Notes: generated from the letters alone by a model not told the origin. 64,000 nt of DNA from Opitutaceae bacterium EW11 (GCA_003054665.1 QAYY01000022.1:124001-188000), one strand, 5' to 3'; numbered from the stretch's first letter, positions 20,663 through 30,946 are shown. Numbers and translations are program-made.

Positions 20663-23600
20663 TCACGCCAGGATCTGCTGCAAGTGCTCCCGCAGCGTTT
20701 CCAGCGTGAACGGCTTCTGGATGAACGAGAGGACTCCGTCGCCGGCGAGCGTTTCAACGACTTCCCGGCGGTTGTAGCCGCTCATGAAGAGCACGCGAAC
20801 TTCGGGCCGAATCTCACGGAGGAGAAGAAGCGTCTCTTCGCCGCTGAGGCGCGGCATGGTCATGTCGAGGAGAACGATATCGAAAGACTGCGGCTTGGCG
20901 CGGAAAAGATCCAGACCCTCGTATCCGTCGCGGGCCGTCTCGGTCCGCAGCCCGCAAGTGTTCAGCATCCCGGCGGTCACGTTGCGGACGTGATCCTCGT
21001 CGTCGACGATCAGCGCCAGGCCCTCCTGGCGCCAGGGCGCTGCGGTATTCTTGCGGACAATACCAACCTCCGTGGGACCGGGAACGACGGGAAAGAGCAG
21101 CGTGAACGTCGAGCCGACTCCGGGTTTGCTGGTGACCTTGAGGGCGCCCTTGTGGCTGCGAATAATGCCAAGCACGGCGGCCAAACCGAGCCCGCGTCCG
21201 GCGAATTTCGTGGTGAAGAAAGGATCGAAGATCTTCGCGATCGTCTCCTGCGTCATGCCGCAACCGGTATCGCGGACTTCGAGCACGACGAAATCGTTGC
21301 CCAATTCGGGAGGGGCGAGCACCGCGCCGACAAGATACTCCTCGGTCGGCTTGAGGATCTTGGTGCTGATCGTGATTTCGCCATCCTGCTCGCCCAGGGC
21401 TTCCGAGGCGTTCAACACCAGATTCATCACGATCTGGCGCATCTGCGTCGGGTCGGCGAGGATCGCCGGAACACCCGGAGTCAGTTCGAACTTGAGGTGG
21501 GCCCGTTTGCTGATCGATGCGCGCAGCAGAGGAACCGTCGTCTCCACGAGGTGGCCGAACTCGATACGTTGGACGACAAACCGGCCCTTTCCGGCATACG
21601 CGAGCATCTGCTGACAGAGTTCGGCGGCGCGCTGCGAAGCCACTTCGATCTGTTTCAAATTGCCCTGCACCTTCGACGCCGAAGGTAATTCGAGGGCGGC
21701 AAGGTTGGCATTGCCGATGATGCCGGTGAGGAGGTTGTTGAAATCGTGGGCGATGCCGCCGGCAAGGACGCCGATGCTCTCCAGCTTCTGACCTTCGAGG
21801 AGGCGGCGCTCAACGAGGAGCTTTTCCGACTCCGCGTCCTTTCTCTGGGTGATGTCGATCGCGAGTCCTTCGATGAAGAGAAGCTTTCCCTCCTCGTCGA
21901 AGACACCCTGGCCGCGTTCCAGGACCCACTTCGTTTTTCCCGATCGATCGATGATCCGGTATTCGACTTCGAAGCCCCTGCGCTTTTTCACGGCGCCGGC
22001 GATCGCGTTACGAGAGCGCTCGCGGTCCTCGGGGTGAATCACGTCGGGGATGCGGACGACGCCTTCGATGAAGTCGCGCGCCCCATGGCCGGTGAGCCCC
22101 AGGGCCCCGCGGCTGACGTAGACCGGCGTCATCTGCCCGTCGTTGATCAGGCGGAACGCCATTCCCGGCAGTTGTCCCAGCAGGCTCTCCAACTGGCGCC
22201 GATTCTCCCGGATTTCCGCTTCAGCCCGCTTGCGTTCGGAAATGTCCGTCGTGATGCCGCAGAGCCCATGAACCCGGCCGTCTTCGCCGATGAGGGGAAA
22301 CTTGTGAATGATGCTCGTATGAGTGCCCGCCGGGAGGGAGAAGGACTCTTCTAGCTCGATGGGCTTAGCGCTCGAGAGAACGCGTGTATCGCTAAGGCGG
22401 AGACGCGAGGCGACTTCCGGCGAGAAAAGGTCGAGATCGCTGCGTCCGACAAATTCTTCGCGGCTCCGACGGTACATCTCGGCGAACTGGCGGTTGACCG
22501 CGAGGTACCGGCCCTGAACGTCTTTGACGAAAATCCCGCTGGGGCTGTTTTCCATCAGCGCATTCAACAGCTGCTGACTGCGCCGCAGCTGGGCGGCGGC
22601 CGAAGCATCCGGGATCGCATCGACGGAAGACCCCGAGGTCGGACTCGTCTCGCTCTTATCCTCCGCCGACCCGCTCTGAGCGCGAAACGCGGAAAAGACG
22701 TAGGCGGCGATCGAACCGGTCAGCACCAATCCTCCGAAGAGAAAGAGGAGTGGCAGCGCAGAGCCTTGTCCGCTGAGCCAAGCGGTGTTTCCGCGATGCA
22801 GCACGAGCCAGACTCGTTCGCCGATCGCCACCGGGATCTCCGTGAACCAGTGGGAGCGAAATTCGGCCTCCGAAGGCGTCGACGGATCAAGGTCGGCGGT
22901 TCGGTAAAAGATCTGGCGAGAGCTTGGCGGCGTGCCCGGGGTGGCATCCAGAACCAGAATGTCCGTCGCAACTTCAGCAGAGCCTTGCCTCAGCGAGGAA
23001 AGGACCTCGGCTGCGCGGACAACTCCGATCGCAAATCCGAGAAAATCGTCTTGGTTCGAACTCCCCACGGCGTTCGTCTCGGCAGCGAACACCGGTAAAA
23101 TATAAGCAACGACCTCGTCCGGCTGGCCAGAGAGCGAAGCGGGGTATTTTCCCGTCAAGACCGGCCGCCGGTGGGCCCTGGCGAGGTCGAGGGCCGCGGC
23201 AAAATCGCTGGTCCGGAGATCTCGCGCCAGATCGGCCGCGGCGCTGCTTGGGCCCTCGATGTACTGAACCGGATATGCGTCGGCTGCCGGGTCGACCGCG
23301 CCTTGAATGTGGAGCGTCGGCGAAGCCGACTTCTGTATTCGCTGCTCGAATGCTAGGCGATCGCCTGCAGCGACGAAGGGTGCCCATTCTATGCGTACAA
23401 ACTCCGGGTGGGTTTCGGCGATCCGGTGCGCGACCGAGCGGAATGCCGCCTGATCTTCAATTCTGCGGAACGCGAAAGGAGACCCGAGACGTTCGAGTGC
23501 CGCAAATCGGGCCGACACCTGCTCCTGGACCCGTTGTTGTTCGGCGCGTGCATGCCGCAGCAGGACATCCCTCGCGCGCTCCTCCTCGGCCAGGCGAATT

Positions 23601-23704
23601 GTTCGCGAAACCCAATAGGAGCAGCCCGCTCCGACGAGAACGACGCAACTGACTACGACCGGAGCCTGAAAAACAAAACGTCTGAGAATGGCGCTAATCC
23701 GCAT
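20663..23704 (-). CDS. membrane hybrid sensor histidine kinase (CHASE-PAS-PAS-HisKA-HATPase-REC)
   Basis: 1013 residues. An N-terminal membrane helix (about 12-32) and a second near 320-345 bracket an extracytoplasmic CHASE-like sensor domain (FVRIEWAPFVAAGDRLAFEQRI). Two PAS domains follow (about 385-500, LMENSPSGIFVKDVQGRYLAVN, and 505-630). The HisKA box GGIAHDFNN has His653. The ATPase core has DTGCGM and GRGLGLAAVLGI motifs, and the C-terminal receiver has phospho-acceptor Asp947 in VLLDMTMP. The receiver on the same chain implies an internal phosphorelay; no partner response regulator or HPt gene is adjacent. The ATG at 23704 is preferred over a TTG ten codons upstream. Confidence 0.92.
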   Translation of the reverse strand: MRISAILRRFVFQAPVVVSCVVLVGAGCSYWVSRTIRLAEEERARDVLLRHARAEQQRVQEQVSARFAALERLGSPFAFRRIEDQAAFRSVAHRIAETHPEFVRIEWAPFVAAGDRLAFEQRIQKSASPTLHIQGAVDPAADAYPVQYIEGPSSAAADLARDLRTSDFAAALDLARAHRRPVLTGKYPASLSGQPDEVVAYILPVFAAETNAVGSSNQDDFLGFAIGVVRAAEVLSSLRQGSAEVATDILVLDATPGTPPSSRQIFYRTADLDPSTPSEAEFRSHWFTEIPVAIGERVWLVLHRGNTAWLSGQGSALPLLFLFGGLVLTGSIAAYVFSAFRAQSGSAEDKSETSPTSGSSVDAIPDASAAAQLRRSQQLLNALMENSPSGIFVKDVQGRYLAVNRQFAEMYRRSREEFVGRSDLDLFSPEVASRLRLSDTRVLSSAKPIELEESFSLPAGTHTSIIHKFPLIGEDGRVHGLCGITTDISERKRAEAEIRENRRQLESLLGQLPGMAFRLINDGQMTPVYVSRGALGLTGHGARDFIEGVVRIPDVIHPEDRERSRNAIAGAVKKRRGFEVEYRIIDRSGKTKWVLERGQGVFDEEGKLLFIEGLAIDITQRKDAESEKLLVERRLLEGQKLESIGVLAGGIAHDFNNLLTGIIGNANLAALELPSASKVQGNLKQIEVASQRAAELCQQMLAYAGKGRFVVQRIEFGHLVETTVPLLRASISKRAHLKFELTPGVPAILADPTQMRQIVMNLVLNASEALGEQDGEITISTKILKPTEEYLVGAVLAPPELGNDFVVLEVRDTGCGMTQETIAKIFDPFFTTKFAGRGLGLAAVLGIIRSHKGALKVTSKPGVGSTFTLLFPVVPGPTEVGIVRKNTAAPWRQEGLALIVDDEDHVRNVTAGMLNTCGLRTETARDGYEGLDLFRAKPQSFDIVLLDMTMPRLSGEETLLLLREIRPEVRVLFMSGYNRREVVETLAGDGVLSFIQKPFTLETLREHLQQILA

Positions 23705-23790
23705 TGGAAGGCGAAAGCAGGGGGCCTCCGCCAACTATGCATCGCACAAACGGATGCGGATTTAAATGTAAAATACTGCCCTTTGACAGG

Positions 23791-23815
23791 GATCCGCCGC
23801 GAACCGAGGCGGATC
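23791..23815. repeat. inverted repeat in the glyA-kinase gap
   Basis: gatccgcc (23791-23798) and ggcggatc (23808-23815) form a perfect 8-bp stem with a 9-base loop, 20 bases after the glyA stop on the minus strand. No immediate T-run follows, so it is at best a weak terminator or mRNA-stabilising hairpin for glyA. Confidence 0.5.
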
Positions 23816-23834
23816 TCCTGCGCTCTCAGATGCC

Positions 23835-25100
23835 TTACACCTTGTAAGGCAGCGGGAAACGGCTCGTGAGGGCCACGACGCGGCGTTTCGATTCTGCAAT
23901 GGCTGCGGCCTCGTTGGGCGTCCCGATCGCCTTCAATACGAGATCGATACAAGCCGCGATCTCGCCCATGTCCGCCTCGACCATGCCGCGTGTGGTAACA
24001 GCAGGCGTGCCAAGCCGGATGCCGGATGCCTGGAACGGACTGCGGGTCTCGAACGGAACCGTGTTCTTGTTACAGGTGATATTGGCGAGATCGAGCGTCT
24101 CCTGGGCTTTTTTCGCCGTGAGTTCGGGAAGGTTGCCGCGAAGGTCGACGAGGAAGAGGTGATTGTCGGTGCCGCCGGAAACGATCTTGTAGCCACGTTG
24201 AGACATGGCTGCACACAGCGCTTTGGAGTTCTTGATGATCTGCGCAGAGTAGGTTTTGAACTCGGGGGTGAGTGCCTGGCCGAAGCACACTGCCTTGGCC
24301 GCGATCACGTGCATCAACGGTCCACCCTGACCGCCGGGGAACATGGCGGAATCGAGGGCTTTGGCGTGTTGCGCCCGGCAAAGGATCAGGCCGCCGCGGG
24401 GGCCGCGCAGGGTTTTGTGTGTCGTCGTCGTGACGAAATCGGCATGCGGGACCGGGGATGGATGAAGTCCGGCGGCGACCAGCCCGGCGATGTGGGCAAT
24501 ATCCGCAAAGAGAAGAGCGCCGTTGGCGCGGGCGATCTCGCCCATGCGGGCAAAATCGATGGTCCGCGAGTAGGCGCTGGCGCCCACCGTGATCATCTTC
24601 GGCTTCTCGCGGGCGGCGGTCGCGGCGAGTTCGTCGTAGTCGATCAGACCGGTATCCTCGCGCACGCCGTATTGGACAAACTGGTACAGCTTTCCGGAGA
24701 AATTGGCCGGATTGCCGTGCGTGAGATGTCCGCCATGGCTGAGGTTCATGCCGAGCACTTTGTCGCCCGGCTGAAGGACGGACGTGTACACGGCGAAGTT
24801 GGCCTGCGATCCGGAGTGCGGCTGGACGTTGGCGTGCTCGGCGCCGAAGAGGGTCTTGGCACGCTCGATCGCGAGCGTCTCGACCTTGTCGACGAATTCG
24901 CATCCACCGTACCAGCGTTTTGCCGGGTAGCCCTCGGCGTACTTGTTGGTCAGCACGCTTCCCTGCGCTTCCATCACGGCGGGAAGGGTGAAGTTCTCTG
25001 ACGCAATCAGCTCGATGTGACTTTGCTGGCGGGACAGTTCCGCCGAAATCGCAGAGTAGATTTCAGGATCGAGGGTCTTGAGCGGCGCGGCGTTGATCAT
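23835..25100 (-). CDS. glyA: serine hydroxymethyltransferase
   Basis: 421-residue PLP enzyme interconverting serine and glycine with tetrahydrofolate, the main source of one-carbon units. Key features: [68 protein letters not shown], and the PLP-lysine motif [14 protein letters not shown]. The ATG at 25100 gives the normal start; 54 upstream in-frame codons look non-coding. The leader before it is pyrimidine-rich without Shine-Dalgarno. It links functionally to metF at 39722-40600 in folate metabolism. The next gene upstream on the same strand is 266 bases away. Confidence 0.97.
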   Translation of the reverse strand: MINAAPLKTLDPEIYSAISAELSRQQSHIELIASENFTLPAVMEAQGSVLTNKYAEGYPAKRWYGGCEFVDKVETLAIERAKTLFGAEHANVQPHSGSQANFAVYTSVLQPGDKVLGMNLSHGGHLTHGNPANFSGKLYQFVQYGVREDTGLIDYDELAATAAREKPKMITVGASAYSRTIDFARMGEIARANGALLFADIAHIAGLVAAGLHPSPVPHADFVTTTTHKTLRGPRGGLILCRAQHAKALDSAMFPGGQGGPLMHVIAAKAVCFGQALTPEFKTYSAQIIKNSKALCAAMSQRGYKIVSGGTDNHLFLVDLRGNLPELTAKKAQETLDLANITCNKNTVPFETRSPFQASGIRLGTPAVTTRGMVEADMGEIAACIDLVLKAIGTPNEAAAIAESKRRVVALTSRFPLPYKV

Positions 25101-25366
25101 GGCAGAAAGGTGAAAAACTCGCGTAATTGGCCCCGGACGCAAAGACATTTTTGGAGCGAAGCTCGTGAGCGGACGCTCTCGAGGAGAGTGCGGTGGGAGA
25201 GCGGCACCGGCTCCAGCGATGCGGCCTGCTCCCATCTGTACGGGCGGTGAGGGGGCCTCCAACGGCGACGACTTTCCGGACCATCGAAGCGATTCGACCG
25301 TTACCGCCCGGGGGCCGGGCAGGACAGCGGCGATTCGGAGAAATCCGCGGCCGCGATCGGCTGGAG

Positions 25367-25867
25367 CTACTTTTCCCCGGCAGAGGATTCCGCAACCAGC
25401 TTCTTCAGAAAATCGAGAATGGAGGGTACTGCTTCGACCATCTCGTCGCGGCAGGCTTCGTAGACTCGGAGAGGTCCGCCAAACGGGTCGGGGATCTCCG
25501 GATCTGCGGGCGGCGGCATGAATTCACGGAGCAAGTACAGGTGCTTGGGCGCCGGATCGAATGCCAGCTCGATCATCGCCCGGTGGGACTCCGTCATGCA
25601 GAAGATCGCGAGTGCGTCGTCCACGAGTTTCTGCGTGAGCGGCTGGGCGATGTGGCCCGACAGATCGATGCCGACTTTTTTGAGCGCTATGACGGAGTTC
25701 TCCGAGACAGGTTCGCCGAAGCGCGCGGCGACGCCAGCCGACATCACTTTCATGGATTTGAGCGGTTCCTCTTGGCCGCGAAGCGCGTGCTGGAGCAGTG
25801 CCTCTGCCATCGGGCTTCGACAAATGTTGGCTGTGCAAACGGTGAGGATATGTCCGAGCTGAGCCAT
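25367..25867 (-). CDS. low-molecular-weight protein-tyrosine phosphatase
   Basis: 166 residues with the CX5R(S) active site near the N-terminus: Cys11 and Arg17 in [15 protein letters not shown]. The later DPF motif (PEIPDPFGG) supplies the general-acid Asp. It hydrolyses phosphotyrosine (or phosphoarginine, as in YwlE), acting in the cytoplasm; in many bacteria such enzymes counter tyrosine kinases in polysaccharide export. No kinase gene is beside it. Start ATG at 25867 is chosen because it places the catalytic loop at the usual distance; 50 upstream in-frame codons are unrelated. Divergent from the large membrane protein gene. Confidence 0.92.
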   Translation of the reverse strand: MAQLGHILTVCTANICRSPMAEALLQHALRGQEEPLKSMKVMSAGVAARFGEPVSENSVIALKKVGIDLSGHIAQPLTQKLVDDALAIFCMTESHRAMIELAFDPAPKHLYLLREFMPPPADPEIPDPFGGPLRVYEACRDEMVEAVPSILDFLKKLVAESSAGEK

Positions 25868-26080
25868 GCGGGGGCGACGGGCAATGGACACGGTTTTGCA
25901 CGAAAGGCAAAGCCTGAGTTTACGGCCAGTGGGCAGAGCGGACTCGAGGCAGAAACACGGATTGACGTTTCCTTTGGCGAGAAGCTCTGTCTGAGCCGCG
26001 ATGATTCCCAACCGCATCCATCTTGTTCAACCCATCGGCACGGCGTGTCCGTTCGCCTGGGGGATCTCGATTCGCTGACG

Positions 26081-28960
26081 ATGGATTTCGAGGAACGATC
26101 CCGCGAAAAACGGCCGAACCACGCCGGGCCGCTCGGCGTATCCACATTGGCCACGCTGCTTTTGGTCGTGACGATGTACCTGGCGTTCGCCTTCACGTCG
26201 GGAAGCGCCGTGGCGCTTCAGAAGCCGGGGAGCTATTACGCGCATCTGACCGAGGGCTTCCTACGCGGTCAGACCTATTTTGCCGTCGAACCGGATCCGC
26301 GGTTGGCGACGTTGGCGAATCCCTACGCCGGCTACCAGGGCATTCCGCGCTGGCACGACACGACGTATTACCACGGGCACTACTATCTCTATTTCGGCGC
26401 GGCGCCGGCGGTTCTGCTCATCGCTCCCTGGTACCTGCTGACCGGCACCTATCTGACGGACGCAGCCGTGGTGGCCTTGTTTTGCTCGGTCGGGTTCTTG
26501 TTTGCGGCAGGCACGTGGATCCAGCTTGCGCGACGGTTCTTGCCGGAATTGGCGGCGCGATGGATCAACGCCGGCCTGCTCGTCCTCGGCTGCGGTGCGC
26601 TCGTCCCATACCTTCTGCAGAATCCCACCATCTACCAAGCTGCGATCTCCTGTGGATACGCGTTGTTGATGGCCGCCCTGTTCTCGACCACACGAGCCAT
26701 CCTGTGCCGTGGAACCGCCGCGGTTGTCGTGTGGTTGGCGTTCGCGAGCACGGCTTGGGGGTGTGCGATCGGGGCACGGCCGAATTACGTCTACAGCCTT
26801 CCCGTCCTTGGGCTGGCCGGCTGCTGGCTGGCGGTACGCGGCTTCAGGCGCTCTGAAAAACGAACCGTTGGACTTTTGTTGTGGCCGGTCCTCGCCGCGG
26901 TCGTGCCGGCGGCGATGGTCGGCGGAGCGCTGGCGCTCTACAACTACGCGCGGTTTGGCAGCGTCACGGAGTTTGGTGTGACCTACCAGCTCGCGTCCGT
27001 GGACGTCCGCGGAATCAAGCTCTTCGGTTTGGAGTATCTCAGTCGAAATCTCCGCGCCTATTTCCTGGGGCCCTGCCTGTTCACCCGCTATTTCCCGTTC
27101 GTTTCGCAGAGTGGCGATGCATGCGGGATGCTGTACTGGACACCTTTCGCACTGCTTGGATTTTTTGTCCCTTTGACGTGGTTCTCGACGAGCCTCCGAC
27201 GGCGGGCGGGGTGGTGTGGCGCGGGAAGCCTCATCGTCCTGACGGCCTCCGCCCAGCTTCTCGGGCTCTTGCTCATCGCGTTTCAAAGCGAACGCTACGA
27301 ACTCGATTTTATTCCGACGCTGACGCTCGCGGCAGTGCTGGTACTGGGAGCACTCGCTTTGCCCCGGACGCGACTGCGGGCTGCTTGGGCGGTATTTCGG
27401 ACGGTTTTCGGAACGATCGCGGCGGTCACCGTCTTTGTCGGCGTTATGTTTTCCCTGGACCGGAGCCCCCTGAGAAACGACCTGGGCGGGCTGGCGCGAG
27501 CGATGAACTATCCGTCGCACCTCGTCGAAAAGGTCGTCGGCACGAAGTTCGGCGCGGTTTCGGGCGAGATGTCGTTTGGCGCTGGCGGGATCGGCACACG
27601 TGAGCCGCTGGTGGCGTCGGCGTATGGCCGGGACGTTCTGTTCGCCGAGCGCCTTCCGGACGACAAGGTGCAGTTTGGGTTCTTCCACCTGGGAACGATG
27701 ACGCCGCTCAGCGAACCGGTTTCGATCGAACGTGGAAAACGTTACCCGTTCACCTTCGATCTCGGTTCGCTGTATCCGCCGACGGAGCATCCACTGCTCG
27801 CCGGTCTTCCGCGCGATGCAATTGACGCACTGCGACGCCGTGTCCGAGTGATCTGGGACGGGCGGCTGGTCCTCGATGCCGCTTCGGCATTCTATCCGAG
27901 CAGCCCAGGTCTCGTGCGGATCGGGAAGAATCCGGATGCGATCAACACCTTGCCCGCCGTCTCGGGAGCAATTGGGAAAGTCAAAAGGCGCGGGATTCCC
28001 CGGAGCGAGTCCTTGGCGAAAGATCAGATTACGGGGCCGGTAAGGTTGACCCTTAGATTTCCTCCCTTCGTGTCGGTGTACGGAGAGCCCCTGATCAGCA
28101 CGGGAAGTCCCGAGGAAGGGGATCTGATTTTCGTCACGTATCTCGGCCCCGGCCGCCTGCAGTTGGGGCACAATTCGGCCCGGGGAGGAGCGGTTCAGTC
28201 GAGGCCGCTGAGCTTCGATCCCGCAGTCGCGCATACGATCGACGTGGAGACTCCGCCGCTGATGGTTCAGGACTCAGGAGGCCACCTCGACGGAAGAGTT
28301 GTCATTCGTTTCGACGGCAAGCTCGCCTTGTATGCTCAGCGCACATTCGCGCCAACTTCCGCGCTCGATATCGTGTTTGGGTACAACGCCGCGGGGCTGA
28401 GTGCGGCGAGCGCGCTCTTTACCGGGCCATTGCTGCAGGTTTCTGCGATACGCGCCTTCCATGTGACCAAGACGGGGAGCACGGAGTGGGGGCCTCGCCG
28501 CCTATCGCTTGTATTGCCGCAGGGCAGGACGGGGGCTTGTGAACCTCTCGTGTGCACCGGACAGACGGGGAAGGGAAACATCGTCTACGTTCGGTATCTC
28601 TCGGACTCGAAGATCCAGGTCGGATACGATCATTGGGGCGTCGGCGCAGTGACGAGCGACCCGATCGCCATCGATTACAGCGCCACGAATCAGTTCGAGA
28701 TCAGCGTGGGTTCGCTGTACCCAGAACTTGGAGACTCCTGGTGGGGCGAAAAGCCCGGCAGACCGCGGACGGCCAAGAACACTGTTTTCGTCAAGGTGAA
28801 CGATCAGATTGTCCTGAATACACCTTTTGCGGCGCATCCGACGAATCGGGACGACATCGTCGTCGGCCTGAATCCAATCGGCGGTTCAACTGCGGAAAGC
28901 GCGTTTACCGGCGAGATTCAGGCGGTCGAAGCGATCCCCGTGCCGCAGGAAATCAAGTGA
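26081..28960 (+). CDS. large polytopic membrane protein with three C-terminal repeat modules
   Basis: 959 residues. After a charged N-terminus, residues about 20-460 hold around ten hydrophobic segments with loops such as YYAHLTEGFLRGQTYFAVEP and HDTTYYHGHYYLYFGAAPAVLL, reminiscent of GT-C-fold (mannosyltransferase/ArnT-like) membrane proteins. Residues 508-950 hold three diverged copies of a beta-rich module starting at 508, 669 and 821, each beginning EPL[VI] and containing a GxLxL/V-type strand, VxxDG/NxxL and a closing AF/LFTGxxxxVxAI. The modules look lectin- or jelly-roll-like. I do not recognise the full protein; a glycan-processing role at the membrane is an inference. The first 296 codons of the open frame upstream of 26081 overlap the phosphatase gene and are not coding. 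Confidence 0.8.
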   Translation: MDFEERSREKRPNHAGPLGVSTLATLLLVVTMYLAFAFTSGSAVALQKPGSYYAHLTEGFLRGQTYFAVEPDPRLATLANPYAGYQGIPRWHDTTYYHGHYYLYFGAAPAVLLIAPWYLLTGTYLTDAAVVALFCSVGFLFAAGTWIQLARRFLPELAARWINAGLLVLGCGALVPYLLQNPTIYQAAISCGYALLMAALFSTTRAILCRGTAAVVVWLAFASTAWGCAIGARPNYVYSLPVLGLAGCWLAVRGFRRSEKRTVGLLLWPVLAAVVPAAMVGGALALYNYARFGSVTEFGVTYQLASVDVRGIKLFGLEYLSRNLRAYFLGPCLFTRYFPFVSQSGDACGMLYWTPFALLGFFVPLTWFSTSLRRRAGWCGAGSLIVLTASAQLLGLLLIAFQSERYELDFIPTLTLAAVLVLGALALPRTRLRAAWAVFRTVFGTIAAVTVFVGVMFSLDRSPLRNDLGGLARAMNYPSHLVEKVVGTKFGAVSGEMSFGAGGIGTREPLVASAYGRDVLFAERLPDDKVQFGFFHLGTMTPLSEPVSIERGKRYPFTFDLGSLYPPTEHPLLAGLPRDAIDALRRRVRVIWDGRLVLDAASAFYPSSPGLVRIGKNPDAINTLPAVSGAIGKVKRRGIPRSESLAKDQITGPVRLTLRFPPFVSVYGEPLISTGSPEEGDLIFVTYLGPGRLQLGHNSARGGAVQSRPLSFDPAVAHTIDVETPPLMVQDSGGHLDGRVVIRFDGKLALYAQRTFAPTSALDIVFGYNAAGLSAASALFTGPLLQVSAIRAFHVTKTGSTEWGPRRLSLVLPQGRTGACEPLVCTGQTGKGNIVYVRYLSDSKIQVGYDHWGVGAVTSDPIAIDYSATNQFEISVGSLYPELGDSWWGEKPGRPRTAKNTVFVKVNDQIVLNTPFAAHPTNRDDIVVGLNPIGGSTAESAFTGEIQAVEAIPVPQEIK

Positions 28961-29009
28961 GCCTCCAGCCTTGGCGCGAGGGAGAGAATCGGCCTTGCGC
29001 GTCGGGCGC

Positions 29010-29666
29010 TTACGACGCCTTGCGCAGAATGGGGAGGGAGCGAGCGATCTGGATCGCTCGTTCCAGGACGGCATCGTGGGGCGGAGCCATTTCTTTCTTC
29101 GCGGGCTCCGTGGCTTCCATCGCCTCGGGCGGAGGCGCCTGATTGTCTTCGTCCTGAGTCGGAATTTCTCCGCCGCGGTTATGGGCGAGGCTCAGCTCAT
29201 CGAAGCGGCGCTTGTCGGTATTGCTGCTGGTGAGCTTTTCTACCGGTGTTCCGGCGGCGAGCGCCTCGTACGCGCGGCGGTCTTCCTCTTCGGTGGTGCT
29301 GACAGGAATATCCACGACCAAAGCCGGGCTGGCGGGCCCGATCGTCAACTCGCGCGGCCGTTCATTCGTGAGCACCCCTGCCAGCCGTTGATCGGTCTGC
29401 GGATTGACGAGGAAGAGCCGGAGACCTTTGGGCGGAGGTGTCTTGGCCTCCAGGCGAAGGTTCAATGACTCGATCGAGGCAACAGTCGCCGCGGCAAACC
29501 GAAAATCGAGGACGACATCGGGCTTGGTCAGCGCCTCCTCGAGGGTCGCCGCGTCCTTCGTCAGATCGGCGATGCGCACGTACACCAACCCTTGCCCGAC
29601 GTCCCGCTGGAGCGCGGCCCAACTCGGGACGGAGAGCAGAAAGAAAACCAGAATGCGGCGGATCAT
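29010..29666 (-). CDS. exported protein of unknown function, coupled to purD
   Basis: 218 residues beginning with a signal peptide (MIRRILVFFLLSVPSWAALQ). The mature N-terminal half (about 20-130) reads as an alpha/beta domain (GQGLVYVRIADLTKDAATLEEAL, VVLDFRFAAATVASIESLNL, LRLFLVNPQTDQRLAGVL). The C-terminal half is charged and proline-rich, probably disordered. Its ATG overlaps the purD stop (ATGA), so it is translated after purD although its export signal makes a purine role unlikely. No family recognised. Confidence 0.75.
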   Translation of the reverse strand: MIRRILVFFLLSVPSWAALQRDVGQGLVYVRIADLTKDAATLEEALTKPDVVLDFRFAAATVASIESLNLRLEAKTPPPKGLRLFLVNPQTDQRLAGVLTNERPRELTIGPASPALVVDIPVSTTEEEDRRAYEALAAGTPVEKLTSSNTDKRRFDELSLAHNRGGEIPTQDEDNQAPPPEAMEATEPAKKEMAPPHDAVLERAIQIARSLPILRKAS

Positions 29667-30946
29667 CGGCGGTTCAGCTGCTTGGCCCCGATATCGCGGC
29701 GGAAATATTTCGAAGCGCACTGGATGGCTTCGCAGGCCGAATACGCGCGCTCAGACGCTTCGCGCAGCGTTGGGGCAAGTGCGGTGACTCCGAGCACCCG
29801 TCCGCCGTTGGTGACAATTCGGTTCTGGGCGTCGCGCGCCGTCCCTGCGTGATAAACCGTCGTCCCGGCAGGGAGCGATGGCGGGAAGGTGATGGGATCT
29901 CCTTTTTTGAAACTGTCCGGGTAACCCTGTGCCGCAATGACGACGCAAAGAGCGTAATCCGCGCGGATTTTCAGCGGAACGTCCCGCAGGTGCCCCTGAG
30001 CCGCGGCCCAGAGCAATGCAAGCAGATCGGTTTCGAGTCGCGGCAAGACAACCTGGGTTTCCGGGTCGCCGAAGCGCGTGTTGTACTCCAGCACGCTCGG
30101 GCCGTCTTTCGTCAGCATGATCCCGATGAAGAGAGTCCCTCGGAAGTCGATGCCCTCCGCGGCGATGGCGTCGACGGACGGGTGCACGATTTCTTCGTCG
30201 ATGCGTTTCAGCAGAGCCGGGGTTACCACTTCGGCCGGAGAGTACGTGCCCATCCCGCCGGTGTTCGGACCGGTATCTCCATCACCGATACGCTTGTGAT
30301 CCTGCGACGTCGGAAGCACGACGTAGTCGCGGCCTGAGACAACGACGAGGATCGAGGTCTCCTCCCCAAAAAGGCAGTCTTCGATCAGGATCTGCTTGCC
30401 GCTGGCGCCGAAGCGGCCGCCTTCGAGCATCGATTTGACCGACTCTTCGGCTTCCGCGAGCGACTGGGCGACGACGACGCCTTTGCCGGCCGCGAGGCCG
30501 TCCGCCTTGATCACAATCGGGATTGGTCTCGTACGGAGGTAGGCGAGCGCCGGGGCAACCTCGGTGAAAATCCCCGCGGGGGCCGTGGGGATGCGATGTT
30601 TCAGCAGAATCTGTTTGGTGTAGACCTTGGAGGCCTCCAGCCGCGCACCGTCGGATTTGGGTCCGTAAGCGGGAATGCCCGCCTTGGCCAGCGCATCGAC
30701 CAGGCCGAGGGAAAGCGGAACTTCGGGGCCGACGATGACAAAATCGACCTTCTCCCGCTGCGCCAAAGTCACCAGGCCGGGCACGTCGTCGGCGGCGACC
30801 GCGTGGCATGAAGCGTCTTGAGCGATGCCCGCGTTTCCTGGGGCGGCGAGGACGCGCGGTTTGGCCGGGGAGGCGAGGATCGCGCGGACCAACGTGTGTT
30901 CACGTCCGCCAGAACCAACGACGAGAATCGTGCGGGGAAGAATCAT
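29663..30946 (-). CDS. purD: phosphoribosylamine-glycine ligase
   Basis: 427-residue ATP-grasp enzyme of purine synthesis that joins glycine to phosphoribosylamine to give GAR. Motifs: ILVVGSGGREHTLVRAIL at the N-terminus, VGPEVPLSLGLVDAL, KADGLAAGKGVVVA, GEETSILVVVSG, QDHKRIGDGDTGPNTGGMGTYSPA and NTRFGDPETQVVLPRL. Complete and of normal length. It is followed by a coupled exported protein gene and stands 111 bases downstream of the LOG-family gene; no other pur genes are here. Confidence 0.97.
   Translation of the reverse strand: MILPRTILVVGSGGREHTLVRAILASPAKPRVLAAPGNAGIAQDASCHAVAADDVPGLVTLAQREKVDFVIVGPEVPLSLGLVDALAKAGIPAYGPKSDGARLEASKVYTKQILLKHRIPTAPAGIFTEVAPALAYLRTRPIPIVIKADGLAAGKGVVVAQSLAEAEESVKSMLEGGRFGASGKQILIEDCLFGEETSILVVVSGRDYVVLPTSQDHKRIGDGDTGPNTGGMGTYSPAEVVTPALLKRIDEEIVHPSVDAIAAEGIDFRGTLFIGIMLTKDGPSVLEYNTRFGDPETQVVLPRLETDLLALLWAAAQGHLRDVPLKIRADYALCVVIAAQGYPDSFKKGDPITFPPSLPAGTTVYHAGTARDAQNRIVTNGGRVLGVTALAPTLREASERAYSACEAIQCASKYFRRDIGAKQLNRR

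Noticed and set aside
25193-26080. 296 in-frame codons before the membrane protein start
   Set aside because: They lie opposite the phosphatase gene and into the glyA upstream region; sequence is low-complexity and the membrane protein begins naturally at 26081.
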